From positions 248,001 to 312,000 of the forward strand of contig CATKHK010000051.1 of assembly GCA_949751835.1 (NCBI GenBank): DNA of 64,000 bases, written 5' to 3'. Numbering within the stretch: the stretch's first letter is position 1; each line of letters starts with the position of its first letter. The translations under genes were made by a program, and so were the position numbers. This DNA is from Blepharisma japonicum (Eukaryota; Ciliophora; Heterotrichea; Heterotrichida; Blepharismidae). Below the pieces are notes generated by a model. That model did not search any database and was not told the DNA's origin. It saw only the letters and a program-made list of their open reading frames with translations. Shown here piece by piece: positions 10,860 through 20,947 of the stretch.

Positions 10860-10985
10860 GCTAAACATAGAAAACAATGCGTGAAGCCATAAGAAATAAA
10901 GCTGGAGTTAAGGAAAGAGCTTTATGAAGAGGAAGAAACAAATAGATAAAAGAGTAGAGTCTCATAAAATTTTAGGATAAATTAT
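10860..10985 (+). pseudogene. Relic of the 3' end of a membrane-protein paralogue
   Basis: The stretch from GAAGCCATAAGAAATAAAGC to AAGAGGAAGAAACAAATAGA aligns with the last codons and 3' flank of paralogue 1 (about 7415-7560), with substitutions and small indels. The rest of the copy is not recognisable. It lies just before upstream repeat unit C, so a fifth gene once stood here. Confidence 0.55.
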
Positions 10986-11063
10986 AAAATCATCTGGAAA
11001 TTATATCTATCCTCAATCCTAAATAAAACTTCATAAAACCAATTTTTAGTAAAAATTTTTAAA

Positions 11064-11419
11064 GTGAAATGCTTAAATGGGCTTGAAAAATTGAGGTTTC
11101 AACTGCTTCGTATAAAAAATTAAATGGTTTTTATCTCATAACCCTGAACAAGTTTAATACGATTATAGATTATATTCAAAATCAAAAAGTTTCCAAACAG
11201 AAGTTTGCCCATAATATCTAATTATATATACCAAAATTTTCAAGTCAATTTTAGTAGTAAAATTTTTATTACAAACTTAATTTGACAATTAGCCAAAGGC
11301 TAGGCTAAAATTGCTTATTTAGGCTATCAAAATAGAATTTTTATTTTTCCAACTTTATTATAATAAACATAACTATTTATTTTCCAACATATTTTATTAG
11401 TTTCATTGATTAATAAATT
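11064..11419 (+). repeat. Upstream repeat unit C of the membrane-protein cluster
   Basis: Third copy of the ~350-bp block, ending at the ATG of paralogue 4. Its GTTTAATACGATT and GGCTATCAAAATAG blocks match units A and B. Confidence 0.75.
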
Positions 11420-12106
11420 ATGGAAGATAAGAAGTCAGCGCTCGAACTGAAAAGAGCCAAAACTAAAGAGCAGATTAGCAAATCGTCTCTCATTTTAAAC
11501 ATCGCTTTCACCTTAATAGTCAATTTTTCACTTGTATTTTTTATTCAGATAGTTGCTATAGCAATAGTTTTAGGAATTGATGATGGCTCTTGTGATAAAC
11601 CTATTAGGTATTTTCTAAACAGACAATGACTCATCGTATGGGCAGTTGTTAATGGCTTTCTTATTATAGTTTACATTTTATCCCAAATAAAGAAAATTAA
11701 TGTAAAAGTCCGAAAATTCCTCTATAGTTATATTTTCATGTGTGGCGGACTTTTTAACTTTGCATGAATGATTGTTGGGAGTGTATGGGAGTTTAAAAGT
11801 GATGACTGCTATGATGATTTTTATAACGGCTGGGCTTTAACTTTGACAATACTAATTATTGACTACGTGAGCATTGGCTTAGTTTGCTGCATTGTATGCT
11901 GCGCTTGTATTACTGCAGGAGGAATACTTTTAGGTGCGAGCAAATTTAAAGAAGAAGATATAGACAAAATGGAAAAAGAATTGGAAAAGTGTATGGATCA
12001 GCTTAAAAATGCAGTAAGCGAAGCTCAAGCTAAAGCTCAGGCTGAAACTAAAAAAGAAGAAAAAGAAGAAAAAGAAGAAGCATCAATAGAAATGAATCAA
12101 GTTTAA
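11420..12106 (+). CDS. Four-helix membrane protein, paralogue 4
   Basis: Exons 11420-11607 and 11623-12106 give 223 residues. Same four helices and Cys cluster (C-C-I-V-C-C-A-C) as paralogues 2 and 3; the tail is an Ala/Lys/Glu-rich helix. Unlike its sisters, its intron has no in-frame stop, so an unspliced transcript would encode a full protein with five extra residues after P-I-R. Confidence 0.85.
11608..11622 (+). other. 15-nt intron without an in-frame stop, paralogue 4
   Basis: GTATTTTCTAAACAG, phase 2. The position and similarity to the other paralogue introns support it, though the frame stays open either way. Confidence 0.85.
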
Positions 12107-13679
12107 AAATAATAGGCATCATTTAACTAATATCTATTATTAAAAGATTTAGTGTAAGTAAAAAGATGAACTTATTATAAAATATAAGTTCATTTTTGCA
12201 GCTATAGCTATTTTACGCCATAAATTTTAATTACTGAAATAAATGCATGAATTTGCATACCTTTTGAATTTTTAATCATAGCATTAAATTGTGGATATTA
12301 AATGTTGATTATGAATGACATTTTTAAACTAATTTAACTATTTAAAATGTCAAAAATTCAAAATTTAAGACTTGAGAAAGTTCAATCAAAATTTGCACAA
12401 AACTCTACTGCAAATATGCAGATTTTCTTATCTTTTAACGACAATTTGATAGCTCAATTTAAAGCTTTATCTTTATAAAATTAAAATTTAAAATAAAATA
12501 GCTAGTTAAGTCGTGAAAAGGCATTTCAATCCATCTTATTACTTTTAGAATGAGAATAAATCCATTTTATATTTAGATTCTACTCAGCTTAACTCAAAAA
12601 TTGATGATATAGCAAATTTATAGCTTAGCCAATACTTATATTTCTAGATTTTTAAAAACTTTACATAATGGGCCATCATTTTGATTGTAAGTGCTATTAA
12701 ATTTCTTATTTTTAATATTTTTTACAATTGCAGTAAAAGTCTTAAAATTTAAGAATGGCTCAAATAAGAATTCTAATAAGTGTAAAGAATTGTCCCAGTT
12801 TGCATAATGAGCAACTGATTTATAAATTGTAGTTTAAAATTCTTAGCCAAATTACCTAATCCTATATATAAATAAGTAGCGTAATATTTTTTATCCAGAC
12901 AATTATCAAAGTAAGAAATATTTTTTGGACAGTGCTAATTTTTCTTCAGCAATTCTCCCCCAGAGTTGGTCTGAAATTTGAAAGAGCGAATGGCAAACTG
13001 GATGGAATTAATGTGCTATCTAATAAATTATATTAAACTTAAATTTAATTTTAAAAGAAAATCTGATCAATTTAAGATTTTTATAAATATCAATAAATGC
13101 AAGTCCCAGATGTAGCTTTAATAGCCCTTCTAAGCTAGGTTATATAGCAATGTCAGCCAGCAACAAGCATAAAACACTTTAAATGAAAAGATAAAATAAG
13201 GATCGAGCATATCGGGAAATTATAGAGCCTTAGGTTGATAGTTTCAATCTTTAAGATTAATTAAGAATCTAGTTATCTGACTTAGCCATACATCAAAGTA
13301 GAAACAAACCCGATGATTGATTATAAGGCACTTCCTGAATTATGAAGATATGAAAGTCTTGCGAAAGAGCTTAATAGAAATGAAGAAAATGCAAATACAG
13401 ATTTATGATAGCTAGGGAAAAGCACAAAGAAATTATGATTGCAAAATCACCAGCAATCTTCAGGCGAAACAATTCCTTAACTTTTGGTAACTTAATAATC
13501 CTAAATCGTAACTATTTTTTGCTTAGGGATTCTTGCGGATCTCATTTCTTTTACTCTTTAAATACACCTTTACATCGCAATAAACCTCCAAATTTATAAT
13601 TTTACATATGGCAAATCCAGTCACTTGCTATTTTCCTTATGCTAACTTTATTAAAACAAATAATCATAATAATCATACA
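12107..13679. other. Spacer with short relic-like ORFs
   Basis: AT-rich. The only coding-like stretch is plus-strand 13313-13411 (32 codons, K-A-L-P-E-L-W-R-Y-E...D-L-W, with two UGA-Trp codons), open upstream to an in-frame UAG; it is probably a fragment of a decayed gene. The plus frame from 13608 to 13679 is in phase with the following gene but is not conserved in its paralogue. Confidence 0.45.
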
Positions 13680-14369
13680 ATGACACCCATTAGATCAATG
13701 ACTAAATATTTAGTTACGCACCTCAAATCATTTCACAAGCGCGGTCCTAAGCGAACCAGTTTTGAAAAGAGAATACTAGGACTTTTCTTTACAAACAAAA
13801 ACAAGAAACTCAAGCCGCCCAAAAAAGAATATTTAAGATGCAAAATCATTCGTGGACATAAGAGACTTATTAGACAGTTCCAGAAGTCTACTACTCCGAT
13901 AAAAAACCTAAACAAGTGCGACCTTTCAATAAACCAATCTGCGGAAGCTTGGGATGTAATGCAGAAGCATTATTTTAATAATAAAAATGAGCTTGAAGAT
14001 GCAAGTAGAACAGAAAATGGACCAAAAACTGATGGAAAGACCAAAAGAAGCTCAAACAGGCAAGGACTTCAAAACAGCTATAATTTATTATTCTGCAAAG
14101 AATATTTCAAGTCTTCAACAGTACAACAATCTTTTTTTTATTATGTCCAGTTTTTATTTTCATATTTGGAGCCTGAGCTTTTATGTGAGAAATTCGACTT
14201 GAGGTGCTGCAAGAATGAGCATGATCGAAAATGTACTGAAAAATGGCTCATTTTAAAAAAATACTTTACAATTTATATGATTGAAGACTTAGAAATGAGT
14301 CCTTATATTCCTTCTTTAGAAGAAGGCTGTTTGCCAACTTTGGTGGATTTGCAGAATATTACGATTTAA
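13680..14369 (+). CDS. Basic, Cys-containing protein of unrecognised family, copy 1
   Basis: 229 residues from the Met at 13680, chosen because it lines up with the start of the paralogue at 18514 and with the decayed copy at 14880; an upstream Met at 13608 would add 24 unconserved residues. Shared with the paralogue: H-L-K-x-F-H-K-R-G near the start, P-K-K-E-Y-L-R-C...I-R-G-H-K-R (about residues 55-70), an F-F-Y-Y block, and F-D-x-R-C-C-K...C-x-E-K-W-L...Y-M-I-E-D-L near the end. The first third is strongly basic; the C-terminal Cys/His cluster may bind metal. No known domain; nucleic-acid binding is a guess. Confidence 0.7.
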   Translation: MTPIRSMTKYLVTHLKSFHKRGPKRTSFEKRILGLFFTNKNKKLKPPKKEYLRCKIIRGHKRLIRQFQKSTTPIKNLNKCDLSINQSAEAWDVMQKHYFNNKNELEDASRTENGPKTDGKTKRSSNRQGLQNSYNLLFCKEYFKSSTVQQSFFYYVQFLFSYLEPELLCEKFDLRCCKNEHDRKCTEKWLILKKYFTIYMIEDLEMSPYIPSLEEGCLPTLVDLQNITI

Positions 14370-14879
14370 GGTTTATTAAATAATATATATCAAAATAAGG
14401 TTTTTTCTAAGTTATTTAGCCTATTTATTGTCTTCAGAAAATAGTTTGAAATATTTTAGCAATTTGATTTTTTCAGTTTGCATAAGAAGGAATCTGTCTA
14501 TTTCTAAGTGTGTGTGAAAGCTACTAAAATACTTTATCCAGATTCTGCATATTTCTTCTCTTTAAATTTTAATATAGAGCCTTCCAATAGCAAGCTTAAA
14601 TCTAACCATAATATTTAATATAACGAAAAAACTTTACTGTTTTTTTTCTGAATTTAAGTTTGATTAGAAAATTGATAAGATGAAAGATTCTCTTTTCGGT
14701 TTTTTTTTTGCTTTAAGCTTCTCATCATTTGCCATTATCTAAAGTCTTAAATAATCATCTTTCAGTCATCCTGAAGATGTTTTATGTTGCTTGACTATAA
14801 GTTATGACTTCCTCAAAAAAAATCTACCCCATATTTTAATTTAACATGAATAAAGCAATGATCTATTATAAAAGATACT
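14370..14879. other. Spacer between copy 1 and its decayed copy
   Basis: AT-rich, with two long T tracts (about 14638 and 14701). Nothing else seen. Confidence 0.5.
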
Positions 14880-15790
14880 ATGACATAAATAAAATCAATG
14901 ACCAAATATTAATTTACGTATTTAAGATCGTTCCACAGGTCTGGAGCTAAGTGAACGAGTTTTGAAAAAAGGCTCAAAAGCTCAAAACCCCTAAAAGAGC
15001 ATTTGAGATGCAAATTAATTCGTGGACACAAGATCTTATTAGGCAGCATTAAAATATACTGCGCCTATAAGTAATTTAAACAAGTGCGGCCTTTCAATTA
15101 GAGCTTAATCGATAAAATAAATAGTGGGTTGCAATTAATAGATTTTTTTATTTTAGGATTAAGTACTAACCTATTTAATTCATATGTTGGTTCGATCAAT
15201 AGTATTTGATCATACTATAAATTCGGCGGATAATGACTGATTAATGAATCTTTACATCAGAAATATTTATATAAATATATTTAAAAATAGAATATTATAA
15301 AATTTTTGTGCTTGCATTTAAAAGGAGCAGAATAAACATAGCCAGAATTATAAATCATTAATGAAATATAGAATAATTAATCTTTAGGGGATAAGATTCA
15401 ATACAGAAGCATTATGTTATTAATAAAAATGAATTTGAAGTTGTAAGTCGGATAGAGAGTAGATCAAAAACTGACGGGAAGTCAAAAGAGCTGCTAATGA
15501 GCAAAAACTTCAGAACAGGCATAATTTATTATTTCTGCAAAAAAATATATAACACTAAAAGAATATTTTTTTATTATTTTCAGCTTTTACTCTCCTACTT
15601 TGAGCCTGAAATTTTGCTTGAGAAATTGAGTTAAGATGCTATGAGGATGGACATGATCGAAATGCATTGAAAAATGGCTGATTTTGAAAAAATAATTTGC
15701 AATTTATTTGATTGAAGATTAAAAATGACACCTAATATTTCTTTACTAGAAGAAAGAAGCTACTTGTCAGCATTTGTAGATTTGCATTAA
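14880..15790 (+). pseudogene. Decayed copy of the gene at 13680, interrupted by an insert
   Basis: Nucleotide similarity to 13680-14369 is clear from the ATG (ATGACATAAATAAAATCAATG against ATGACACCCATTAGATCAATG) through AACAAGTGCGGCC and AATACAGAAGCATTA to the end. It carries an immediate UAA, several frameshifts, a ~40-bp deletion near 14965 and a ~280-bp insert. It is a tandem duplicate that has lost function. Confidence 0.85.
15101..15379. mobile_element. ~280-bp insert in the pseudogene, flanked by TA
   Basis: Absent from the intact copy. The sequence on the left ends ...TTCAATTA and the insert ends ...AATAATTA before similarity resumes, so TA is present at both edges. It has no ORF. It could be an unexcised internal eliminated sequence (these are TA-bounded in Blepharisma), a non-autonomous transposon remnant, or unrelated filler DNA. 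The exact ends are uncertain by several bases. Confidence 0.35.
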
Positions 15791-16146
15791 GCTTGCTAAA
15801 TAATAAGCACAAAAAATTAATCTATCTTATTATTTTCTCCATATCTATCACCAGCTTAATGATAAGTCTTAGATTTTATTGGCAGGTTTTCACTACTCTA
15901 GATTTTCTGAAATAAGTGTACTGCGAAGCATAAGAGATGCTGGGAATCATAAGTCAAATTCTATGCTTTCCCAATTTAAATATTTATCATATGGATATCT
16001 TAATTATAATCATAATAGAAAATTTTTAAATTTTTACATTCATTTCATCTAATTGAAAAAAATTTAATAATTTTTTCCTTCTAATTAATAGATCTTTATA
16101 TCAAATAATTTTTTATCCTTTCCTGTGCCATTAATTAAAATAGGAA
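15791..16146. other. Spacer before PRPF31
   Basis: 356 bp, AT-rich; must hold the PRPF31 promoter. Nothing else seen. Confidence 0.5.
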
Positions 16147-17508
16147 ATGGAAAGCACAATCGCCGAGGATTTTCTAAATGATTTAGATGAGCTTAGTGAA
16201 GATGATTCAAGCTTAAAGCAGCAAAAACTTGACGAAGATGCTAATGAAGAAATCCCAATCCTTGAAGATTCAATAATTCTTAAACAAAATGCCCTTTCTG
16301 ATCATATCTCTCAAATCTCTAGCCAAAACCCTCAAAGTTTTGACTATAAATTAGTCATGAAAAGCAATGATTTAATCCTCCAAATAGATCAAGAAATTTT
16401 GCAATTGCATAAATATTTAAGGGATCTTTATTTTGCGCATTTTCCAGAACTTGAAGAATTGATACAAAATCCTATTGATTTTTCAAAAACTCTTATAAAA
16501 TTCATCGAAGAAAATACTCCATCTGCTGATATTTCCTCAATAGTTCCTAGTCATATCATAATAGCGATTGCAATGGCAGTTGCCCATTCTCCTCCTAAGC
16601 CTATCCCTTTAGAAAAACAAAAAAATATTTTAACAGTGACATCACAGATCCTACAACTAAATGAAGCTAAAATTACGATCCTAGACTACATTGAAAAAAG
16701 AATGACCAAAATAGCTCCAAGTCTTACAATATTATTAGGAAGTTCAGTTGCGGGAAAATTAATTGCAGCTGTAGGTGGACTAGAAAAACTTGCTGTAATG
16801 CCAGCCTGCAATATACAAGTCTTAGGGATAGAAAATAAAAATTCCTTAGGACTCTCTGCCTTAGGCTCAGGAAAGCACAAAGGATTTTTAGCCCAGACAG
16901 AAACAGCAATCTCTGCTGGGAGGCTTCAGAAAAAAGCTATAAGAATGCTGGCAGCTAAAACTGCATTAGCAGCAAGGTACGATTTATTTAATAAAAATAA
17001 TGATGGAAGCCACGGTAAAAGCTTATTAGAAAATATTAATGACAGGCTAGAAAAAGCTATTGAGCCTCCCCCAAGCCATAAAAGGCAGCCATTGCCAGTA
17101 CCAAAAGATATTAAAAAGCCACATAGAGGTGGAAAAAGAATAAGGGCCGCTAAAAGGAAATATGAACTAACTGAAATGAGAAAGCTAGCTAACAGAGTAC
17201 AGTTTGGAACTGAGGAACAAGAAGAATTCAGGGAAACAGGCCATACTCTTGGTTCGTTGGGGAAATCTGGGAAGCTAAATATAAAGCCTGCATCTCATCA
17301 GAAATATAAATTATCTTCAAAGCGCCAGGAGCAGCTCAATCAGCAAGCATCAGGACTTACAAGCTGCTATGCATTTAGCTCTCAAGCTGAGCTTAAATTA
17401 GATAACCCATCAGCCTCCCTTATATCTTCAGTCCCTAACAAATTATTTGACTCAAAATCTGGGTTTTCTACAGTAATTGCTGAGAAATCAGTTAAAAATA
17501 AAAAATAA
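16147..17508 (+). CDS. PRPF31: U4/U6 snRNP protein Prp31
   Basis: 453 residues, somewhat shorter than the human protein (about 500). An acidic N-terminus leads to a NOSIC-type helical region and then the Nop domain: I-A-P-S-L-T-I-L-L-G-S-S-V-A-G-K-L-I, a G-G-L-E-K-L-A-V-M-P-A-C-N block and L-G-S-G-K-H-K-G-F-L, which are Prp31 signatures, followed by R-G-G-K-R-I-R-A-A-K-R-K-Y and a C-terminal Prp31 extension. It binds the 15.5K-U4 snRNA complex and tethers U4/U6 to U5 in the nucleus, so it is part of the machinery that must remove the 15-nt introns seen here. No intron or UGA codon needed. Confidence 0.97.
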   Translation: MESTIAEDFLNDLDELSEDDSSLKQQKLDEDANEEIPILEDSIILKQNALSDHISQISSQNPQSFDYKLVMKSNDLILQIDQEILQLHKYLRDLYFAHFPELEELIQNPIDFSKTLIKFIEENTPSADISSIVPSHIIIAIAMAVAHSPPKPIPLEKQKNILTVTSQILQLNEAKITILDYIEKRMTKIAPSLTILLGSSVAGKLIAAVGGLEKLAVMPACNIQVLGIENKNSLGLSALGSGKHKGFLAQTETAISAGRLQKKAIRMLAAKTALAARYDLFNKNNDGSHGKSLLENINDRLEKAIEPPPSHKRQPLPVPKDIKKPHRGGKRIRAAKRKYELTEMRKLANRVQFGTEEQEEFRETGHTLGSLGKSGKLNIKPASHQKYKLSSKRQEQLNQQASGLTSCYAFSSQAELKLDNPSASLISSVPNKLFDSKSGFSTVIAEKSVKNKK

Positions 17509-17797
17509 TCTGTTTATTTAATTCTAGAAATTAGCCATTAATCGAAAATCTTTAATGATAGTCATTTATTCATATTTTCTGTCCTTATTTTAATTGGAAT
17601 TTCTATTATAATTGCAAATAAAAATGTCAAGAAATTTAAAAAGTCGAAAAGAACAACATTTTAAAAAAATGTAACAATACAAGTAAGATTGATCATTATA
17701 AAAACAATCAAAATTTTTCATTTTCAGTAATACCAAAAAAATTATGAATCCTACACATTGAAATTTTCAATTAAAACCAAATTTAATTTAGTATAAG
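17509..17797. other. Short convergent spacer
   Basis: AT-rich, between the 3' ends of PRPF31 and the basic/Cys gene on the other strand. Nothing else seen. Confidence 0.5.
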
Positions 17798-18514
17798 TTA
17801 GCATTCACTATCTTCTGATTCTCCGATATCTTGGCTATAGAGAGCCATAAGTGCAGGTAGATGAAAGTATTCTTCTTTTTTAGGTTTGTAAGGTTCTAGC
17901 CCTAAATCTTCAATCATATAAACATGAAGGTATTTCTTCATATAAAGCCACTTTTCATAGCATCGACTGTCATGCTTGACTTTGCAGCACCGGAAGTCGA
18001 ACTTTGTACAAAGGTCTTCAGGATCTATCTGAGAAAAAAGAAGCTCGATGTAGTAGAAATAAGATTCTTTTACCGCTTCAGATGCAAAATAATTTCTGCA
18101 ATAATCAGTATTGAAGCTGCTTTTAGCTGATAGTACGTCATGGTTTCTTTTATTTTTGGCCCGATGTTTTGACTTTTTGTCTGTCACACTTAAAGCATCA
18201 AATTCTGATTCTCGTTTGTGATAGCAGTCGGCCATGATTTGCCAAATCTCTAAAGCCATCTTGTTAGTAAGCTCTAATTTATTGATTGTTTTACTTGGTA
18301 AGATATTCTTCTTGATTTGACGATTTGCTCTTTTGTGTCCACGAATAACCCGACATCGTAAATATTCCTTTTTTGGTAGTCTAATAGTAAAATTTTTTAC
18401 TGTGAAAAATAGGCTTCGTATCTTGGATTCTAATGTATTTTTCCGCACTCCACGCTTGTGAAAAGGCTTCAAATGACCTATAAGAAAAGAGGTCATGGAA
18501 TTTAGATGGCTCAT
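17798..18514 (-). CDS. Basic, Cys-containing protein of unrecognised family, copy 2
   Basis: 238 residues, starting M-S-H-L-N-S-M. Clearly paralogous to the gene at 13680: H-L-K-P-F-H-K-R-G, L-F-F-T-x-K-N, P-K-K-E-Y-L-R-C-R-V-I-R-G-H-K-R, Y-F-Y-Y-I-E-L-L-F, F-D-F-R-C-C-K and Y-M-I-E-D-L all line up. Two differences: a Lys/His-rich middle (about residues 118-135) and an acidic tail ending E-S-E-D-S-E-C. It lies on the opposite strand, so the pair was moved by an inverted duplication or later rearrangement around PRPF31. Confidence 0.75.
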   Translation of the reverse strand: MSHLNSMTSFLIGHLKPFHKRGVRKNTLESKIRSLFFTVKNFTIRLPKKEYLRCRVIRGHKRANRQIKKNILPSKTINKLELTNKMALEIWQIMADCYHKRESEFDALSVTDKKSKHRAKNKRNHDVLSAKSSFNTDYCRNYFASEAVKESYFYYIELLFSQIDPEDLCTKFDFRCCKVKHDSRCYEKWLYMKKYLHVYMIEDLGLEPYKPKKEEYFHLPALMALYSQDIGESEDSEC

Positions 18515-19714
18515 ATATTATAAATATTTAAAAAGACATGATAGTGCTTTGAGGCATATAAATTTATGGACTCAAAATTCTTGTTATGCAACAAAAGTAT
18601 TCTCTTTTATGTACAAAATTGTGATTTTCCAACAATTTGCGCTTTTATTTATTTAAATAAAAGATATACATTTTTGAAATATTTTTAAATTTAGCCATTT
18701 TTTTATTTTTTTTGAAAAATTTTTAAGAATTTTTGCTTTGACAAAATAACATACATTAACAGAATCAATTATAAACCTGCATAGAGAAACAAATAAGAAG
18801 AAAATTTTAAATTTTTAGTCATTTACTGGAACTATAAAGCAAAGTTTTTCCAGAGTATGAAATTTAATATTCTAAATTATTACGGCAAAAACATCAAGCA
18901 CACATCAAAGCCGATGATTTTCATCTAAAAGGATAAGGCAGTTTGGTAGCCTTTTTCAAATTTGTATTATTTAAATAAAGTGCCAGATTTTGAATTTTCA
19001 TTCCTAGTTATCAAAATATTAGGCCCTCGCTTTATTATATCTAATATATCTTATTGCACCATTTTAATTATGGTTCAAATAAATCGAGATCGAAATGTTA
19101 CTGGTAAACGTTAATAAATTCACCTTATGAATAATAATTATGCTTTTTTTTAGAAATTGTTATCTGAAATATATTAGATTTATTAAAGAATTTTGAAAAT
19201 AAAAATCGTTTATAACAATGATATTGCATGAGATAAGTGGAAAATAATTTTATTTAAATTATAAGCATTAATAGCCATCTTTAGAATGTCAATGTTTTGT
19301 TGATCTAGAATTTTCTTTAGTTAATTGTTGAAGATGAGTATCCACTATGATAAACCCTAAAATGATAAATTTGCATGTTAGTTGATTCAAGTATTCAATC
19401 TTTCAAATAATATTATATAAAACACTTAAATTTATTAGTAAATGATTATATATGGTTTGCATTCTCCATTTATTTATCATCAATATAATGACTCCTGCTA
19501 ATATTGCAAAATTTATAATTTTTCAATTTTTAATAATGCAAATTATCATATTTTCTTTTAAGGATCTAGCATCAATACAAAAGCAATATAGTCAAATCGT
19601 CGTTATAAATTTATATTTAAAAATCTCTATTCTTTTATAAAAAATAGTTTAAAGAACTACACATTTCATCAAATGAACTCTTATTAAATGACTTCCTTTT
19701 ATTTAGAATAAAAA
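18515..19714. other. 1.2-kb AT-rich spacer
   Basis: Divergent promoter region between copy 2 and the DHHC gene. The only longer ORF here is A/T-biased with no conserved look. No RNA gene or repeat recognised. Confidence 0.5.
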
Positions 19715-20551
19715 ATGTTATTTCATCGAAAATTTACAGTGAGAATTCTATTTGGAATTCCTGTAGCTTTGGTGTTCCTTATCATCTCAGGACTATATTA
19801 TTGCTATATTGCAGGATATATAGAGCAAGTTGACACAACAGGATTCAGAATTTTTGTGTATCTCTTATTTCATCTTGATTTATTTTTGACGTCGTGAAGC
19901 TACTGTATGTGCTTTTTAACGGATCCTGGCTCAGTGCCTGAGCTTTTTAATTTAGACACTCTTAACAATCAAGAATTGATTGAAGAATGCGTAGAATCTG
20001 ACATTGTCTCAGCAAAAAGCTCATTTTGTAACAAATGCCAAAAAGCTAGGCCTGCTAGGGCTCACCATTGCTCAGTATGTGACAAATGTATTTTACGAAT
20101 GGACCATCATTGCCCTTGGATAGGAAATTGTGTGGGATTTTACAATCATCGGTATTTTATCCAATTTTTACTATATGCAGGTATAGGTTTATTTATTGTT
20201 TCAACTAGCTGTGCAAGCTTATTGTGGGAGCATTATGGAGATGGACATATCTCCACATTATTTGGAGGCATTGTAGGGTTTTCTTTAGCTTTATCAGTAT
20301 TTGGGATGGGCATTTTTCATTTGTGAATGATAGTGAATAATAGATGCTCAATAGAAATTAGATATTTAGGACATTATAATGTATTTGACACAGGAAGCAA
20401 AATGCAAAATTTTCAGCAGATTTTTGGGCAAGTTTGATATAAATATTTTTTGCCAATTCCAATTAAGCCTAGGGGTGGAGGGATTAACTATCCTGTAAGA
20501 ATAAGGACAAAGCAAGGGTCTATTGTTCTATTTGAAGAATTTTCTGCATAA
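19715..20551 (+). CDS. DHHC palmitoyltransferase
   Basis: 278 residues with UGA as Trp (19898, 20324 and one near 20436). Two N-terminal membrane helices (about 10-33 and 43-62) are followed by D-P-G-S-V-P (the DPG motif), the Cys-rich domain C-N-K-C-Q-K-A-R-P-A-R-A-H-H-C-S-V-C-D-K-C, and the catalytic D-H-H-C-P-W-I-G-N-C-V-G. Two more helices follow, then N-R-C-S-I-E (a variant of the TTxE motif) and an N-V-F-D...N-F-Q-Q-I-F-G...W-Y-K-Y-F-L-P block typical of the PaCCT region. It S-acylates Cys residues of membrane proteins at Golgi/plasma membrane. Complete only if UGA is sense. Confidence 0.95.
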
Positions 20552-20947
20552 CAGGCTATAATAAAATGAAATTTTAAAATGTGTTATAAGATAATAATAG
20601 AAATCTCAAACTCCTCCAAATCAAAATTATTAATCATTATTAAAAATAAATCATATTCTCATAATTTATCAAAAAATACATAAAATGGGATTTGAACTCA
20701 TGAAGTAATAGTAAATTCAATATTTTTTGAACTCATCACCTTATACTAGTCAGTTATTTATTCTTCTCCCATTTGCTAAAATGCATCCATAATCACTCAG
20801 TTATCAATCTCTTAGATTTTCTTAAAAACAATTTTTTCCTATTTCTAATTTTCCCAGCTATTATATCTCCTAAAAATTGCTCGATGACAAAACATAGAGG
20901 TTGCAATTTAATTTCTCTAAACTTATGAAATAAATTATCAAAATATT
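20552..20947. other. Spacer with a weak tRNA-like patch
   Basis: AT-rich. At about 20684-20770 the minus strand has a T-arm-like GAGTTCAAATCCCAT and a D-arm-like TAGTATAAGGTGATG, but I could not form a proper acceptor stem or a 7-nt anticodon loop, so no tRNA is called. Confidence 0.4.

Noticed and set aside
19452-19640. 62-codon plus-strand ORF upstream of the DHHC gene
   Set aside because: Hydrophobic residues reflect A/T-rich codons; no conserved motif and no paralogue in the window.
20684-20770. tRNA-like sequence on the minus strand (T-arm-like GAGTTCAAATCCCAT)
   Set aside because: The acceptor stem does not pair and the anticodon loop would be about 10 nt; at best a tRNA relic.
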